64,000 bases of DNA. Origin: Flavonifractor sp. An92. GTDB lineage: Bacteria > Bacillota > Clostridia > Oscillospirales > Oscillospiraceae. How positions within the stretch are numbered: the stretch's first letter is position 1; each line of letters begins with the position of its first letter. Both the position numbers and the translations under genes were made by a program. Location of the stretch: NCBI RefSeq assembly GCF_002159175.1, contig NZ_NFGZ01000002.1, positions 124,001 to 188,000 of the forward strand, read 5' to 3'. A model generated the notes under the pieces. It saw only the letters and a program-made list of their open reading frames with translations. It was not told the origin of the DNA and made no database searches. Below, piece by piece: positions 33,448-42,149 of the stretch.

Positions 33448-34830
33448 TCAACCCCGCGCGCCGGGATTGTAACGGTAGAATTCATCCTCCTGCATGGGCG
33501 CGGCGGCGGGACAGGGCGCCACGTCCCGGCCCAGGATGGCGTCCACCAGGTCGAAACCGCTCTCGGCCTCCACCGCCACCACGGGCACGCCCAAGGCCTC
33601 CTCCACCTGCTGCACGGTCACGTCGTCCAGAAAGACCTGTTCGCCGGAGCGGAGCATGTTGGAGGGGATGATGAGCCGCTCCCCCAGGGGCTTGTCCCGC
33701 AGCTGATCGATGAGGTCCCGGCCGGTGATGAGGCCGGAGACGGTGATGGTCTCGCCGAAGAAGCGGTTGAGGATGGGATAGACCGCTCCCTCTAGTTTAC
33801 CACAACAGCGCCGGACCATGTCAACGATTTCCCCGATAAAGGGGGCGGCGGACACGCCGGTGGCGATGGAGAAGGGGGGAGGAGGGGCGGCCTCCTCGCC
33901 GTCCAGGGCCAGCTCCGCCTGGCTCAGGAGGAGCCGGAGCATGCCGACGCCGTTTTCCAGCTGGTTCATGTCCTCATAATAGGCCTTTTCCGGCAGGGGC
34001 CGGCCGGCCAGGAGGTAGAACTCATCGGAGCACCAGGCCAGGCTGGTGCCGTGTTTCGCGGAGAAATCGGCGGCAAAGGCCTCCACCTGGTCGATGAGGG
34101 CGGCGGCCTGCTCCCGGGTGTAGGGGGCGATGTGGTGCAGCCCCTCCCGGAAGCGGGTGACTCCCACGGGTACGATGGCCACACTCTCCACCGCCGGGTG
34201 GAGGGCGGAGAGATCCTGTAACGTCCGCGCCAGGGCGGGCCCGTCGTTGATGCCGGGGCAGGCCACCACCTGGCAGTTCATGGTGATATGGGCCGCGGCC
34301 AGCCGCTCCATGATGGAGAGGCACTCCCCGGCCCGGCGGTTTTTCAGCATCTCCTCCCGCAGCACCGGGTCGGTGGCGTGGACCGAGATGTTGATGGGGC
34401 TGATACGCAGGTCGATGATGCGCTGGATCTCCCGCTGGGAGAGATTCGTCAGGGTGATATAGTTCCCCAACAGGAAGGAGAGACGGGCGTCGTCATCCTT
34501 GAAATAGAGGGTCTTGCGCATACCGGGGGGCATCTGGTCCACAAAGCAGAAGATGCACTTGTTGGCGCAGGAGCGGGCCGAGTCCATGAGGTAGGTCTCG
34601 AAGTTGAGGCCCAGGTCCTCGCCCTCCTCCTTGCGGATGCGCACGGTACGGGTGCGGCCCTCGCCGTCCTGGAGCTTGAGCACCAGACGGGAATCGTAGG
34701 TGTGGAACTTGTAGTCCAGCACATCCACGATGGGGTGGTCGCCCACGTGGGTGAGCACTTCGCCTGCCCGCACACCGGCCCGCTGGGCGGGGCTGTGGGG
34801 GTCCACCGATGCGATTTTGGTCCGACTCAT
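33448..34830 (-). CDS. DUF512 protein with PDZ and radical-SAM-like Fe-S domains
   Basis: A 460-residue protein of the DUF512/TIGR03279 family. An N-terminal PDZ-like segment (about 1-65, DPHSPAQRAGVRAGEV) precedes a partial radical-SAM region with cysteines in SCANKCIFCFVDQMP (about 83-97), then the DUF512 domain to the end. Found next to der in many Clostridia; the function is unknown. The ATG at 34830 follows AAAGGAGG; a start 14 codons upstream is less likely. First gene of an operon with der, plsY and gpsA. Confidence 0.87.
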   Translation of the reverse strand: MSRTKIASVDPHSPAQRAGVRAGEVLTHVGDHPIVDVLDYKFHTYDSRLVLKLQDGEGRTRTVRIRKEEGEDLGLNFETYLMDSARSCANKCIFCFVDQMPPGMRKTLYFKDDDARLSFLLGNYITLTNLSQREIQRIIDLRISPINISVHATDPVLREEMLKNRRAGECLSIMERLAAAHITMNCQVVACPGINDGPALARTLQDLSALHPAVESVAIVPVGVTRFREGLHHIAPYTREQAAALIDQVEAFAADFSAKHGTSLAWCSDEFYLLAGRPLPEKAYYEDMNQLENGVGMLRLLLSQAELALDGEEAAPPPPFSIATGVSAAPFIGEIVDMVRRCCGKLEGAVYPILNRFFGETITVSGLITGRDLIDQLRDKPLGERLIIPSNMLRSGEQVFLDDVTVQQVEEALGVPVVAVEAESGFDLVDAILGRDVAPCPAAAPMQEDEFYRYNPGARG

Positions 34831-34884
34831 GGCCGTGCCTCCTTTTTGGCTGCTGCTTTTATGATAACCCACTTACGCGCAAAA

Positions 34885-34908
34885 AGAAAGAGGGGACTTG
34901 CTCCCCTC
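34885..34908 (-). terminator. Terminator after rpmF
   Basis: GAGGGGA (34890-34896) pairs with TCCCCTC (34902-34908), followed on the minus strand by TTTCTTTTT. Confidence 0.85.
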
Positions 34909-34926
34909 TCCTCTTTTCCAGGCTAT

Positions 34927-35118
34927 TTACTTCGCCTCAGCCTCGACCTTACCGAAGTCATGGCCGTTGTAGCTCATGCAGGACTTGCACATCCGGTGCG
35001 GGAGGCGGAACGCGCCGCACTTGGGGCAGGTGGTAACGCCGGGAGTCTCCAGCTTCCAGACGGAGCTGCGGCGCTTGTTGCGGCGCTGCTTGGACACTTT
35101 ACTCTTAGGGACTGCCAT
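34927..35118 (-). CDS. rpmF: 50S ribosomal protein L32
   Basis: A 63-residue L32. It starts MAVPKSKVSKQRRNKRRS and has the zinc-binding CPKC and CKSC pairs (residues about 31-34 and 44-47). Follows yceD by 45 bases, the usual Firmicute order, with AGGAGG upstream. Confidence 0.97.
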   Translation of the reverse strand: MAVPKSKVSKQRRNKRRSSVWKLETPGVTTCPKCGAFRLPHRMCKSCMSYNGHDFGKVEAEAK

Positions 35119-35163
35119 TTATGACACCTCCTTAGGTCAATGCCCTGGCTGGGCAAGGTTTCT

Positions 35164-35673
35164 TCAGTCATCCGACTCTTTTTTATCCAACAGCTGCGCG
35201 AGAGCAGCGAAACGTGGATCGATTTCAGGTCTGCACTTGCAGGGTCCGTCGTTCAGGTTGGCGCCGCAGGTGGGACACAGCCCCTTGCAGTCCTCCGAAC
35301 AGACGTGTTTGACATCCATGGCCAGCACCACGGCGGTGGTAAAGACCTCATCCAGGTCCACCTCGCCGTCCTCCAGCAGGACGATCTCGTCGTTTTCCTC
35401 GTCCTCCAGCTCTTCGGCCAGAAGGGTGTCCACCGGCACCCGCATTTCGCGGGAAAAAGCCCGGAGACAGCGGTCACAGTTCAGCTCCAGCGTGGTTACC
35501 GCCTCGCCCTGGAGGACCAGCGCGCCGGCCCGGTTGCTCACCGTGCCGGTGACTTCCACCGGATGGGCGATGGGGCGGGCGCCGAAAAAGTCCAGGTCGG
35601 ACAGATCCAGCGAAAACGAAAAGGGAACACTGCCGCCGTCCTGGCGGATCAGGTCACGGAGATTCAGTCGCAT
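35164..35673 (-). CDS. YceD family (DUF177) protein
   Basis: A 169-residue protein with the DUF177 core. The CDRC pair (about residues 66-69) and the C-terminal CxxDCKGLCPTCG motif (about 124-136) suggest metal binding. YceD is regularly transcribed ahead of rpmF and linked to rRNA/ribosome maturation, though its role is unclear. A full-consensus promoter (TTGACA-17-TATAAT) stands 30 bases upstream. Confidence 0.9.
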   Translation of the reverse strand: MRLNLRDLIRQDGGSVPFSFSLDLSDLDFFGARPIAHPVEVTGTVSNRAGALVLQGEAVTTLELNCDRCLRAFSREMRVPVDTLLAEELEDEENDEIVLLEDGEVDLDEVFTTAVVLAMDVKHVCSEDCKGLCPTCGANLNDGPCKCRPEIDPRFAALAQLLDKKESDD

Positions 35674-35702
35674 GGCACACCTCTCACAATGTCACAGCAG
35701 AC

Positions 35703-35731
35703 ATTATAGCGAAAACGATTGAAGATGTCAA
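35703..35731 (-). promoter_or_regulatory. Consensus SigA promoter of yceD-rpmF
   Basis: On the minus strand TTGACA (35726-35731), 17 bases, TATAAT (35703-35708): a perfect match. Confidence 0.92.
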
Positions 35732-35843
35732 TGGTTTTTTCTTTACAGCGGCGGGATTTTTCCCATTCGTGGGCTTCCTGGCCTTTTCTGACGGGGGCTT
35801 TTGTGCTATACTGCCTTTACCCAACAGACCGGGAGGAAAAATC

Positions 35844-36806
35844 ATGAAGGAATTCACCATCGGCCGCAACGACGCCGGGCAGCGGCTGGACCGCTGGCTG
35901 GGGAAGACCCTGCCCCTGCTCCCCGCGCCCCTGGCTCAGAAGTACATCCGACTCAAGCGGGTGAAGGTCAACGGCAAGGGCTCCAAGCGGGATGTGCGCC
36001 TCAAAGAGGGGGACCTCTTACAATTATACATCAACGACGAGTTTTTTGATACCCCCACACCGGAAAATGCCTTCCTCTCGGTGTTCAAGCCCCAGCTGGA
36101 CCTGGTGTACGAGGATGAGAACCTGCTTCTGGTGAACAAGCGCCCGGGGCTGGTGGTCCACCCCGACGAAAACGAGCGGGTGAACACCCTCATCACCCAC
36201 ATCCAGGCCTACCTCTATCAGAAGAAGGAGTGGAGCCCCTATTGGGAGAACTCCTTCGCGCCGGCCCTGTGCAACCGCATCGACCGCAACACCGGCGGCA
36301 TCGTCATCGCCGCCAAGAACGCCGAGACCCTGCGCATCCTCAACCAGAAAATCAAGGACCGGGAGCTGTCCAAGTACTACCTCGCCATCATCCACGGAAA
36401 GATGAATCCGCCCCAGGGCCGTCTGGAGGGGTTCATCCTGAAGGATGAAGCGAAAAAGCAGGTCAAGGTCTTTGACCACCCGGTGCCGGGGGGCAAGACG
36501 GCAGCCACCGATTACCGCACCTTGAAAACCAAGGGCGGGCTCTCCCTGGTGGAGTGCGACCTGCTCACCGGCCGGACCCACCAGATCCGGGCCCAGTTCG
36601 CCGCCGCCGGGCACCCTCTGCTGGGGGACGGCAAGTACGGCCGGGAGAGGGACAACAAGCAGTACGGCCGCTCCTTCCAGGCCCTTTACTCCTATAAGCT
36701 GGTTTTTGAGTTCACCACCGACGGGGGGATTCTGGAATACCTGAACGGGAAGAGCTTCCAGGTGGAGCATGTGGACTTTGTGGACGAATACTTTGGGGAA
36801 AACTGA
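35844..36806 (+). CDS. RluA-family 23S rRNA/tRNA pseudouridine synthase
   Basis: A 320-residue synthase. An S4-like RNA-binding segment (about 12-75, RLDRWLGKTLPLLP...YIRLKRVKVNG) precedes the catalytic domain with Asp in RIDRNTGG (about 150) and the LLTGRTHQIR motif (about 240). The exact uridine target cannot be told from sequence. The ATG at 35844 follows GGGAGG; an upstream start adds 25 unrelated residues. A possible promoter TTTTCT-17-TATACT lies just upstream. Confidence 0.92.
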   Translation: MKEFTIGRNDAGQRLDRWLGKTLPLLPAPLAQKYIRLKRVKVNGKGSKRDVRLKEGDLLQLYINDEFFDTPTPENAFLSVFKPQLDLVYEDENLLLVNKRPGLVVHPDENERVNTLITHIQAYLYQKKEWSPYWENSFAPALCNRIDRNTGGIVIAAKNAETLRILNQKIKDRELSKYYLAIIHGKMNPPQGRLEGFILKDEAKKQVKVFDHPVPGGKTAATDYRTLKTKGGLSLVECDLLTGRTHQIRAQFAAAGHPLLGDGKYGRERDNKQYGRSFQALYSYKLVFEFTTDGGILEYLNGKSFQVEHVDFVDEYFGEN

Positions 36807-36810
36807 TTTA

Positions 36811-36846
36811 AAAAAATCCGCTGGGTTTTGACCTGGCGGATTTTTT
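36811..36846 (+). terminator. Terminator after the RluA-family gene
   Basis: AAAAAATCCGC (36811-36821) pairs with GCGGATTTTTT (36836-36846). Confidence 0.88.
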
Positions 36847-36853
36847 ATGCTCT

Positions 36854-36920
36854 ATGGAAAGTAAGCTTGACATCAGCGGGCCAATCTGGTATGGTGTAGA
36901 TGGAAAGGATACTTTCCATC
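36854..36920 (+). promoter_or_regulatory. Promoter and ATGGAAAG operators of the XRE gene
   Basis: TTGACA (36867-36872), 17 bases, TATGGT (36890-36895). ATGGAAAG occurs directly at 36854-36861 and as a 9-base inverted repeat, GATGGAAAG-gata-CTTTCCATC (36899-36920), just after the -10 box. Three half-sites bracketing the promoter suggest autoregulation by the XRE protein. Confidence 0.7.
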
Positions 36921-36937
36921 AAAGAGGAGGTGATGCG

Positions 36938-37141
36938 GTGAAGAACCGTCTGGAAGAACTGCGCAAGGCCCGGGGCATCAAGCAGGAGGAACTGGCCGCG
37001 GCGCTGGAGGTCTCCCGGCAGACCATCGGCTCCCTGGAGAACGGGCGCTACAATCCCTCCATCCTGCTGGCGTTCAAGATCGCCCGCTACTTCGGGCTGA
37101 CCATCGAGGACATCTTTATCTATGAGGAGGAATCGAAATGA
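36938..37141 (+). CDS. XRE-family (YozG/Cro-like) small transcriptional regulator
   Basis: A 67-residue helix-turn-helix protein. Recognition segment IKQEELAAALEVSRQTIGSLE, ending EDIFIYEEESK. The GTG at 36938 follows AGAGGAGGTGATG; the frame is open from 36854 but that lies within the promoter. It overlaps the following membrane-protein gene by four bases. Such pairs are common in Firmicutes, and the regulator probably binds the adjacent palindrome. Confidence 0.9.
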   Translation: MKNRLEELRKARGIKQEELAAALEVSRQTIGSLENGRYNPSILLAFKIARYFGLTIEDIFIYEEESK

Positions 37142-37563
37142 AACGAAAGCACGACGTTCTCCCGGTGCTGCTCACGACGCTGGGGATCATCCTGGGGGCC
37201 GGTGGACTGTGGCTGATCCGCTCCATGGGGCCCGACTTCAAATGGGGCTATATCCTCATCGGCGTGGGCTGCGGTCTGTTCGGCCACTTTATGGGGGACT
37301 TTCTGGCCCGGCGGGCGGTGCAGAGCGACCCGGAGGCCGCCCGGGCCCTGGAGATCGAGCAGAAGGACGAGCGGAATGTGGCCATTGGCAATGCAGCCAA
37401 GGCCCGGGCCTTTGACGTGATGCTCACTACTTTTTCGCCTTTACTGCTGATTTTCGCGCTCATGGAGGTGGATCTGCTGCCGCTCCTGCTCCTGGTGGCG
37501 GCCTATCTCTTTGTTGTGTTCGACAGCATTTACTGGCTCAATCTCTTTCAGAAGGAGATGTGA
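37138..37563 (+). CDS. Membrane protein of unknown function paired with the XRE regulator
   Basis: A 141-residue protein with four predicted membrane segments (about 8-26, 36-54, 96-113 and 118-136) and a cytosolic loop containing EIEQKDERNVAIGNAAKARAFD, a motif recurring in small XRE-linked membrane proteins. No enzyme signature. The four-base overlap with the regulator indicates one transcript. No terminator is seen before the palindromic element that follows. Confidence 0.75.
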   Translation: MKRKHDVLPVLLTTLGIILGAGGLWLIRSMGPDFKWGYILIGVGCGLFGHFMGDFLARRAVQSDPEAARALEIEQKDERNVAIGNAAKARAFDVMLTTFSPLLLIFALMEVDLLPLLLLVAAYLFVVFDSIYWLNLFQKEM

Positions 37564-37584
37564 ACGTTTTCGTTCCGGAGAGCG

Positions 37585-37905
37585 CGCCTACTCGGCGGGA
37601 GCCCCATTTCTTTTTGCAAAAAGAAATGGGGGAAAGAAAAAGCGGAGAGGGGAACTTCTCGTTCCCCTCTCCACTCCCCTCCAAAAGGGCGGCCTTTTAT
37701 GGGGCCGCCCCATATTGGCAGGGTACAACGCTTTCTGGATAGGCGGAAAGCCTGGAATTGGCCACGCCGAGCTGAGGAAATACCGCCGCAGCGGAATGAA
37801 AGCCGGGATGCGTTTTGGGGGAGTCCAGAGGGGGGTATCCCCCCTCTGGGCTTTCTTTCCCACCGCTTTCTTTGCAAAGAAAGCGGTGCTCCCGCCGAGT
37901 AGGCG
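37585..37905. mobile_element. MITE-like palindromic element with 18-base terminal inverted repeats
   Basis: Perfect 18-base ends, CGCCTACTCGGCGGGAGC (37585-37602) and its complement (37888-37905), bracket 321 bases. Each end continues into a perfect hairpin, 37602-37631 (30 bases) and 37861-37888 (28 bases). Internal hairpins lie at 37644-37655/37661-37672, about 37688-37711 and about 37825-37849. There is no transposase gene; long ORFs read through it are chance frames. It looks like a non-autonomous element or a compound intergenic repeat. Confidence 0.8.
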
Positions 37906-37927
37906 GCCCGTGCGGCGAGCACACCCG

Positions 37928-39277
37928 TTAAAGGGGATACCCGAACTCTTTCGCCAGTTCCCGCGCGGCAGGGAGCAACGCCTCCCGGGTGTTGGGGAGT
38001 TCCCCCTCCGCCACGCGGTCCAGCAGGGCTTTGAGGATCTCTCCCACCGCCGGTCCGGGGGACACCCCCAGAGCCAGCACATCTTTGCCCGAAAGGGCCA
38101 GCTCTTTTAAGGAGAGGCAGGGGCGCTGGGCCAGGATATCCCGGGCCAGGGCCTCCGTTCGGTCCAGTTCCGCGAGCCGGGGGGCGGCGATGTCCCCGGC
38201 TTGGCCGTGGAGGTCGGCGCGCTGAAGGGCCAAGAGCGCCGAAAAGCCCTCGGGCCCCAGTTGACGCAGGCGGCGGCGCACCACCGCCTCGGTGGGGGGC
38301 AGATCCCAGTGGTGACGCTCCACCAGGGACACCACCTCTTCCCGCAGGGCGTTGGAGGTGTGGAGACGGCGTAGCATCTCGTCCGCCAGGCGGGCGCTCA
38401 CCGCTGGGTGGCCGTAGAAATGGCCGGTGCCGGACTCGTCCACCGAAAAACAGGCGGGCTTGCCCACGTCGTGCAGAAGGGCGGCCAGGCGCAGAGGGAT
38501 CGTGGGAGGTACGTTCTCCACCGCCCGGACGGTGTGCTCCCACAGGTCGTAGCAGTGCCAGGGGCTGCGCTGGTCAAAGCCGGGGAGGGGAGCGAGTTCC
38601 GGCCAGAACACCGCCAGCACGTCGGGAAAGGCCCGCAGTACCGCCCCCGCGCCGGGGCCGGGGAGGAGTCGGAAGAGCTCAGCCTGGATGCGCTCCCCCG
38701 CCACATGGGTGAGCATGTCCCGGCAGGTGTGGAGGGCCCGGGCGGTATCGGGGTGGATGGAAAATTTCAGCGTGGCGGCAAAGCGCAGGGCCCGCATGAG
38801 CCGCAGCCCGTCCTCTCGGAAGCGGCGCTCTGGCTCCCCCACGCAGCGGAGGACTTTATGTTGCAGGTCCGCCTGCCCGCCGAAGGGGTCGTGGAGCACT
38901 CCGTGCCGGTCCAGGGCCATGGCGTTGACGGTGAAGTCCCGCCGGGCCAGGTCCTCCTCCAGGGCGGAGACAAAGACCACCGCGTCGGGCCGCCGCCCAT
39001 CGGTGTAGGTCCCGTCGGCCCGGTAGGTGGTCACCTCGTAGGGATTGCCATCCAGGAGCACCGCCGCCGTGCCGTGGCGCAGTCCGGTGGTGAGGACCTG
39101 TTCCCCGGCAAAGACCTTTAAAACCTCTTCCGGACGGGCGGAGGTGGTGATGTCCCAGTCGTGGGGGTCCTCTCCCCGCAGCAGGTCCCGCACGCAGCCC
39201 CCCACCGCGCTGGCCTCGTAGCCCTGTTGTTCCAGCTGCTCCAGAATGAACCGCGCACCCCGGTCTGTGACTTCCAT
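37928..39277 (-). CDS. cca: CCA tRNA nucleotidyltransferase (with HD domain)
   Basis: A 449-residue enzyme that adds or repairs the 3' CCA of tRNA. Nucleotidyltransferase motifs GGCVRDLL and DWDITTSARPEEV (residues about 27-55, with the D-x-D pair), the RRDFTVNAMA motif near 115, and an HD domain near 260-290 (LAALLHDVGKP) giving phosphohydrolase potential. Length and layout match class II CCA-adding enzymes with HD. Confidence 0.94.
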   Translation of the reverse strand: MEVTDRGARFILEQLEQQGYEASAVGGCVRDLLRGEDPHDWDITTSARPEEVLKVFAGEQVLTTGLRHGTAAVLLDGNPYEVTTYRADGTYTDGRRPDAVVFVSALEEDLARRDFTVNAMALDRHGVLHDPFGGQADLQHKVLRCVGEPERRFREDGLRLMRALRFAATLKFSIHPDTARALHTCRDMLTHVAGERIQAELFRLLPGPGAGAVLRAFPDVLAVFWPELAPLPGFDQRSPWHCYDLWEHTVRAVENVPPTIPLRLAALLHDVGKPACFSVDESGTGHFYGHPAVSARLADEMLRRLHTSNALREEVVSLVERHHWDLPPTEAVVRRRLRQLGPEGFSALLALQRADLHGQAGDIAAPRLAELDRTEALARDILAQRPCLSLKELALSGKDVLALGVSPGPAVGEILKALLDRVAEGELPNTREALLPAARELAKEFGYPL

Positions 39278-39406
39278 GGCGCTCCCTCCTCTCGTTCCTC
39301 TCAGGATACGGCCCGGGGCGGGGGCTTGTCAAGCCCGGGGGCTTTGGCTTGCAACCGGGAGCAGATGTGGTATCATGAGGGGAGGACCCGAAAAGGAGGG
39401 AGCGTT

Positions 39407-39967
39407 GTGCCCAACACCACCAAACAGGCGCTGGAGGCGTCCCTGAAACGGATGATGCTGAAAAAGCCCCTGGACAAGATCACCATTCGAGACATTACCG
39501 AGGACTGCGGCATCAGCCGCATGGCCTTTTACTACCACTTCAAGGATATTTACGACCTGATCGAGTGGGCCTGCATTGAGGACGCCACGGCGGCCCTCCA
39601 GGGCAAAAAGACCTGCGACACCTGGCAGGAGGGACTTTTGCAGATTTTCGAGGCCGTTCTGGAGAACAAGCCCTTTGTCCTCAACGCCTACCGCTGCATC
39701 CACCGGGACCAGATGGAGCGCTTCCTGTTCCAGCTGACCTACGGCCTCATCCGGGGCGTGGTGGACGAGAAGAGCGAGGGGGTGGCCATTTCTGAGGAGG
39801 ACAAGGCCTTCATCGCGGAATTTTACAAGTACAGCTTCGTGGGCGTCCTGCTGGACTGGATCCGCCAGGGCATGACCGCCGACCACACCGTCATCGTGCG
39901 CAAGATCTGCGCCACCATGCAGGGGACGGTATCCAATTCCATCCGAAACTTTGCCGCTCTGTCCTGA
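39407..39967 (+). CDS. TetR-family regulator (DhaS-like)
   Basis: A 186-residue TetR regulator. Helix-turn-helix KITIRDITEDCGISRMAFYYHF (about residues 20-41) and an all-helical C-terminal domain of the TetR_C type found in dihydroxyacetone-kinase regulators. GTG 39407 follows AAAGGAGGG by seven bases; upstream codons lie in the region before the ribosome site. It is followed by the oleate hydratase gene in the same orientation after a terminator, so control of that gene is plausible but not shown. Confidence 0.88.
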   Translation: MPNTTKQALEASLKRMMLKKPLDKITIRDITEDCGISRMAFYYHFKDIYDLIEWACIEDATAALQGKKTCDTWQEGLLQIFEAVLENKPFVLNAYRCIHRDQMERFLFQLTYGLIRGVVDEKSEGVAISEEDKAFIAEFYKYSFVGVLLDWIRQGMTADHTVIVRKICATMQGTVSNSIRNFAALS

Positions 39968-39982
39968 GTGCTTTACAAAACC

Positions 39983-40018
39983 GGCCCGGTGATTAGTTTC
40001 TAATCACCGGGCCCTGTT
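39983..40018 (+). terminator. Terminator after the TetR gene
   Basis: A 13-base stem, GGCCCGGTGATTA (39983-39995) and its complement (40001-40013), then CTGTTT. Confidence 0.8.
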
Positions 40019-40116
40019 TGTAAATGGCGCGGCGGGGAAAACTGGGGTAGGATAGGGTCACAACAAAGAGACAACAGCCGCAGCTGCGGCTCTGCTTGGA
40101 AAGGCGGTTTTCAGTT

Positions 40117-42087
40117 ATGGCAAAGAACCTGGGAAAATGGACGGCGGCGGCAGCCGGTCTGGCCGGCGCGGGCGCGGCGGTAGTGCTGGCCAAGCGCGCG
40201 GCGGAGAAAAAGGCCCCCGAGGCCCCGGTGGCTTGTGAGGAGACCAGCTACCGCAACACGGAGCTGGGGCGGCACGCCAAGAACAGCAAGGGCATCTACT
40301 ACACCAGCGGCAACTATGAGGCCTTTGCCCGACCGGAGAAGCCGGAAGGCGTGGACGAAAAGCACGCCTACCTGGTGGGCAGCGGCCTGGCCTCCCTGGC
40401 AGCGGCCTGCTTCCTGGTGCGGGACGGCCAGATGCCCGGCTCCCACATCCACATCCTGGAGGCCATGGACGTGGCCGGCGGCGCCTGCGACGGCATCTTT
40501 GACCCCAGCCGGGGCTATATCATGCGGGGCGGTCGGGAGATGGAGGACCATTTCGAGTGCCTGTGGGACCTGTTCCGGTCCATCCCCTCTTTGGAGCAGC
40601 CCGGACTGTCGGTGCTGGATGAGTTCTACCGGCTCAACAAGCACGACCCCAACTACTCCCTCTGCCGGGCCACCGTGGACCGGGGCCAGGACGCCCACAC
40701 CGACGGGAAATTTGACCTGAGCCAGAAGGGGTGCATGGAGATCGTCAAGCTCTTCCTCACTCCCGACGAGGACCTCTACGACAAGACCATCGAGGACGTC
40801 TTTGACGAGGAGGTGTTCGACTCCACCTTCTGGCTCTACTGGCGGACCATGTTCGCCTTTGAGAACTGGCATTCCGCGTTGGAGATGAAGCTCTATTTCC
40901 AGCGCTTCATTCACCACATTGCGGGCCTCCCTGACTTCAGCGCCCTGAAGTTCACCCGCTACAACCAGTACGAGTCCCTCATCCTGCCCATGCAGAAGTA
41001 CCTGGAGGACGCCGGGGTGGATTTCTGCTTCGGCACTGAGGTGACCAACGTCCTCTTCGACATCCGGGGCGATAAAAAGGTGGCCACCGCCATCGAGTGC
41101 AAGGTGAAAGGTGTGGAGCAGGGCATCCTCCTCACCGAGAACGACCTGGTGTTCGTCACCAACGGCTCCTGCACCGAGGGTACCATCTACGGCGACCAGG
41201 ACCACGCCCCCAACGGCGACGCCGAGGTGCGCACCAGCGGCTGCTGGAACCTGTGGAAGAACATCGCCAAGCAGGACCCCGCCTTCGGTCGGCCGGAGAA
41301 ATTCTGCTCCGACGTGTCCAAGACCAACTGGGAGTCGGCCACCGTCACCACTCTGGACGACAAGATCCTGCCCTATATCAAAAACATCTGCCAGCGGGAC
41401 CCCCGCACCGGCAAGGTGGTCACCGGCGGCATCGTCAGCTGCAAGGACTCCAGCTGGCTCCTGAGCTGGACCATCAATCGCCAGGGCCAGTTCAAGGAGC
41501 AGGACCCCGAGCAGGTGTGCGTGTGGGTGTACGGCCTCTTCACCGACGTGCCCGGCGACTTCATCCGCAAGCCCATGAAGGAGTGCACCGGCAAGGAGAT
41601 CACCCAGGAGTGGCTCTACCACATCGGCGTGCCGGTGGAGCTCATCCCCCAGCTGGCCGAGGAGAGCGCGGTGTGCGTGCCCACCATGATGCCCTATATC
41701 ACCGCCTTCTTCATGCCCCGGGCCAAGGGGGACCGCCCCGACGTGATCCCCGACGGCTGCGTCAACTTCGCCTTCCTGGGCCAGTTCGCCGATACCCCCC
41801 GGGACACTGTGTTCACCACCGAGTACTCGGTGCGCACCGCCATGGAGGCGGTCTACGGCCTGCTGGGCGTGGACCGGGGCGTGCCCGAGGTGTGGGGCAG
41901 CGTCTACGACATCCGCGCCCTGCTGGATAGCTCCGTGTGCCTCATGGATGGCAAGTCCCCCCTGGACATGGAACTGCCCGGGCCCCTGAATCTTTTGAAA
42001 AAGCCCCTGGTGAAGGCCATCCGGGGCACCGTGGTGGAAAAGGTCCTGCGGGACCACCACATCCTCCCGGACGGGATGCACCTGTAA
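40117..42087 (+). CDS. ohyA: Oleate hydratase
   Basis: A 656-residue FAD enzyme that hydrates the cis-9 double bond of oleate or linoleate to 10-hydroxy fatty acids, a detoxification step in gut Firmicutes. After a short hydrophobic N-terminus (about 10-27) the FAD-binding fold begins, GSGLASLAAACFLV (about 89-102). The conserved block RGGREMEDHFECLWDLF is near 140, and the remainder matches the family's length. Start ATG 40117 follows GGAAAGG. The N-terminal hydrophobic helix is unlike cytosolic homologues and may tether it to the membrane. Confidence 0.93.
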   Translation: MAKNLGKWTAAAAGLAGAGAAVVLAKRAAEKKAPEAPVACEETSYRNTELGRHAKNSKGIYYTSGNYEAFARPEKPEGVDEKHAYLVGSGLASLAAACFLVRDGQMPGSHIHILEAMDVAGGACDGIFDPSRGYIMRGGREMEDHFECLWDLFRSIPSLEQPGLSVLDEFYRLNKHDPNYSLCRATVDRGQDAHTDGKFDLSQKGCMEIVKLFLTPDEDLYDKTIEDVFDEEVFDSTFWLYWRTMFAFENWHSALEMKLYFQRFIHHIAGLPDFSALKFTRYNQYESLILPMQKYLEDAGVDFCFGTEVTNVLFDIRGDKKVATAIECKVKGVEQGILLTENDLVFVTNGSCTEGTIYGDQDHAPNGDAEVRTSGCWNLWKNIAKQDPAFGRPEKFCSDVSKTNWESATVTTLDDKILPYIKNICQRDPRTGKVVTGGIVSCKDSSWLLSWTINRQGQFKEQDPEQVCVWVYGLFTDVPGDFIRKPMKECTGKEITQEWLYHIGVPVELIPQLAEESAVCVPTMMPYITAFFMPRAKGDRPDVIPDGCVNFAFLGQFADTPRDTVFTTEYSVRTAMEAVYGLLGVDRGVPEVWGSVYDIRALLDSSVCLMDGKSPLDMELPGPLNLLKKPLVKAIRGTVVEKVLRDHHILPDGMHL

Positions 42088-42102
42088 CCCCGAAAGAAAA
42101 CG

Positions 42103-42133
42103 AAAAGCGTGCCGGCTCTGCCGGCACGCTTTT
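42103..42133. terminator. Bidirectional terminator between ohyA and the SLH gene
   Basis: AAAAGCGTGCCGGC (42103-42116) and its complement (42120-42133) with a TCT loop. Confidence 0.93.
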
Positions 42134-42149
42134 GCGCGTCATGGGGAAC

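Noticed and set aside
37548-38543. 331-codon minus-strand ORF across the palindromic element
   Set aside because: It reads through hairpins and into cca out of frame; Arg/Pro/Gly-rich with no family, so not a gene.
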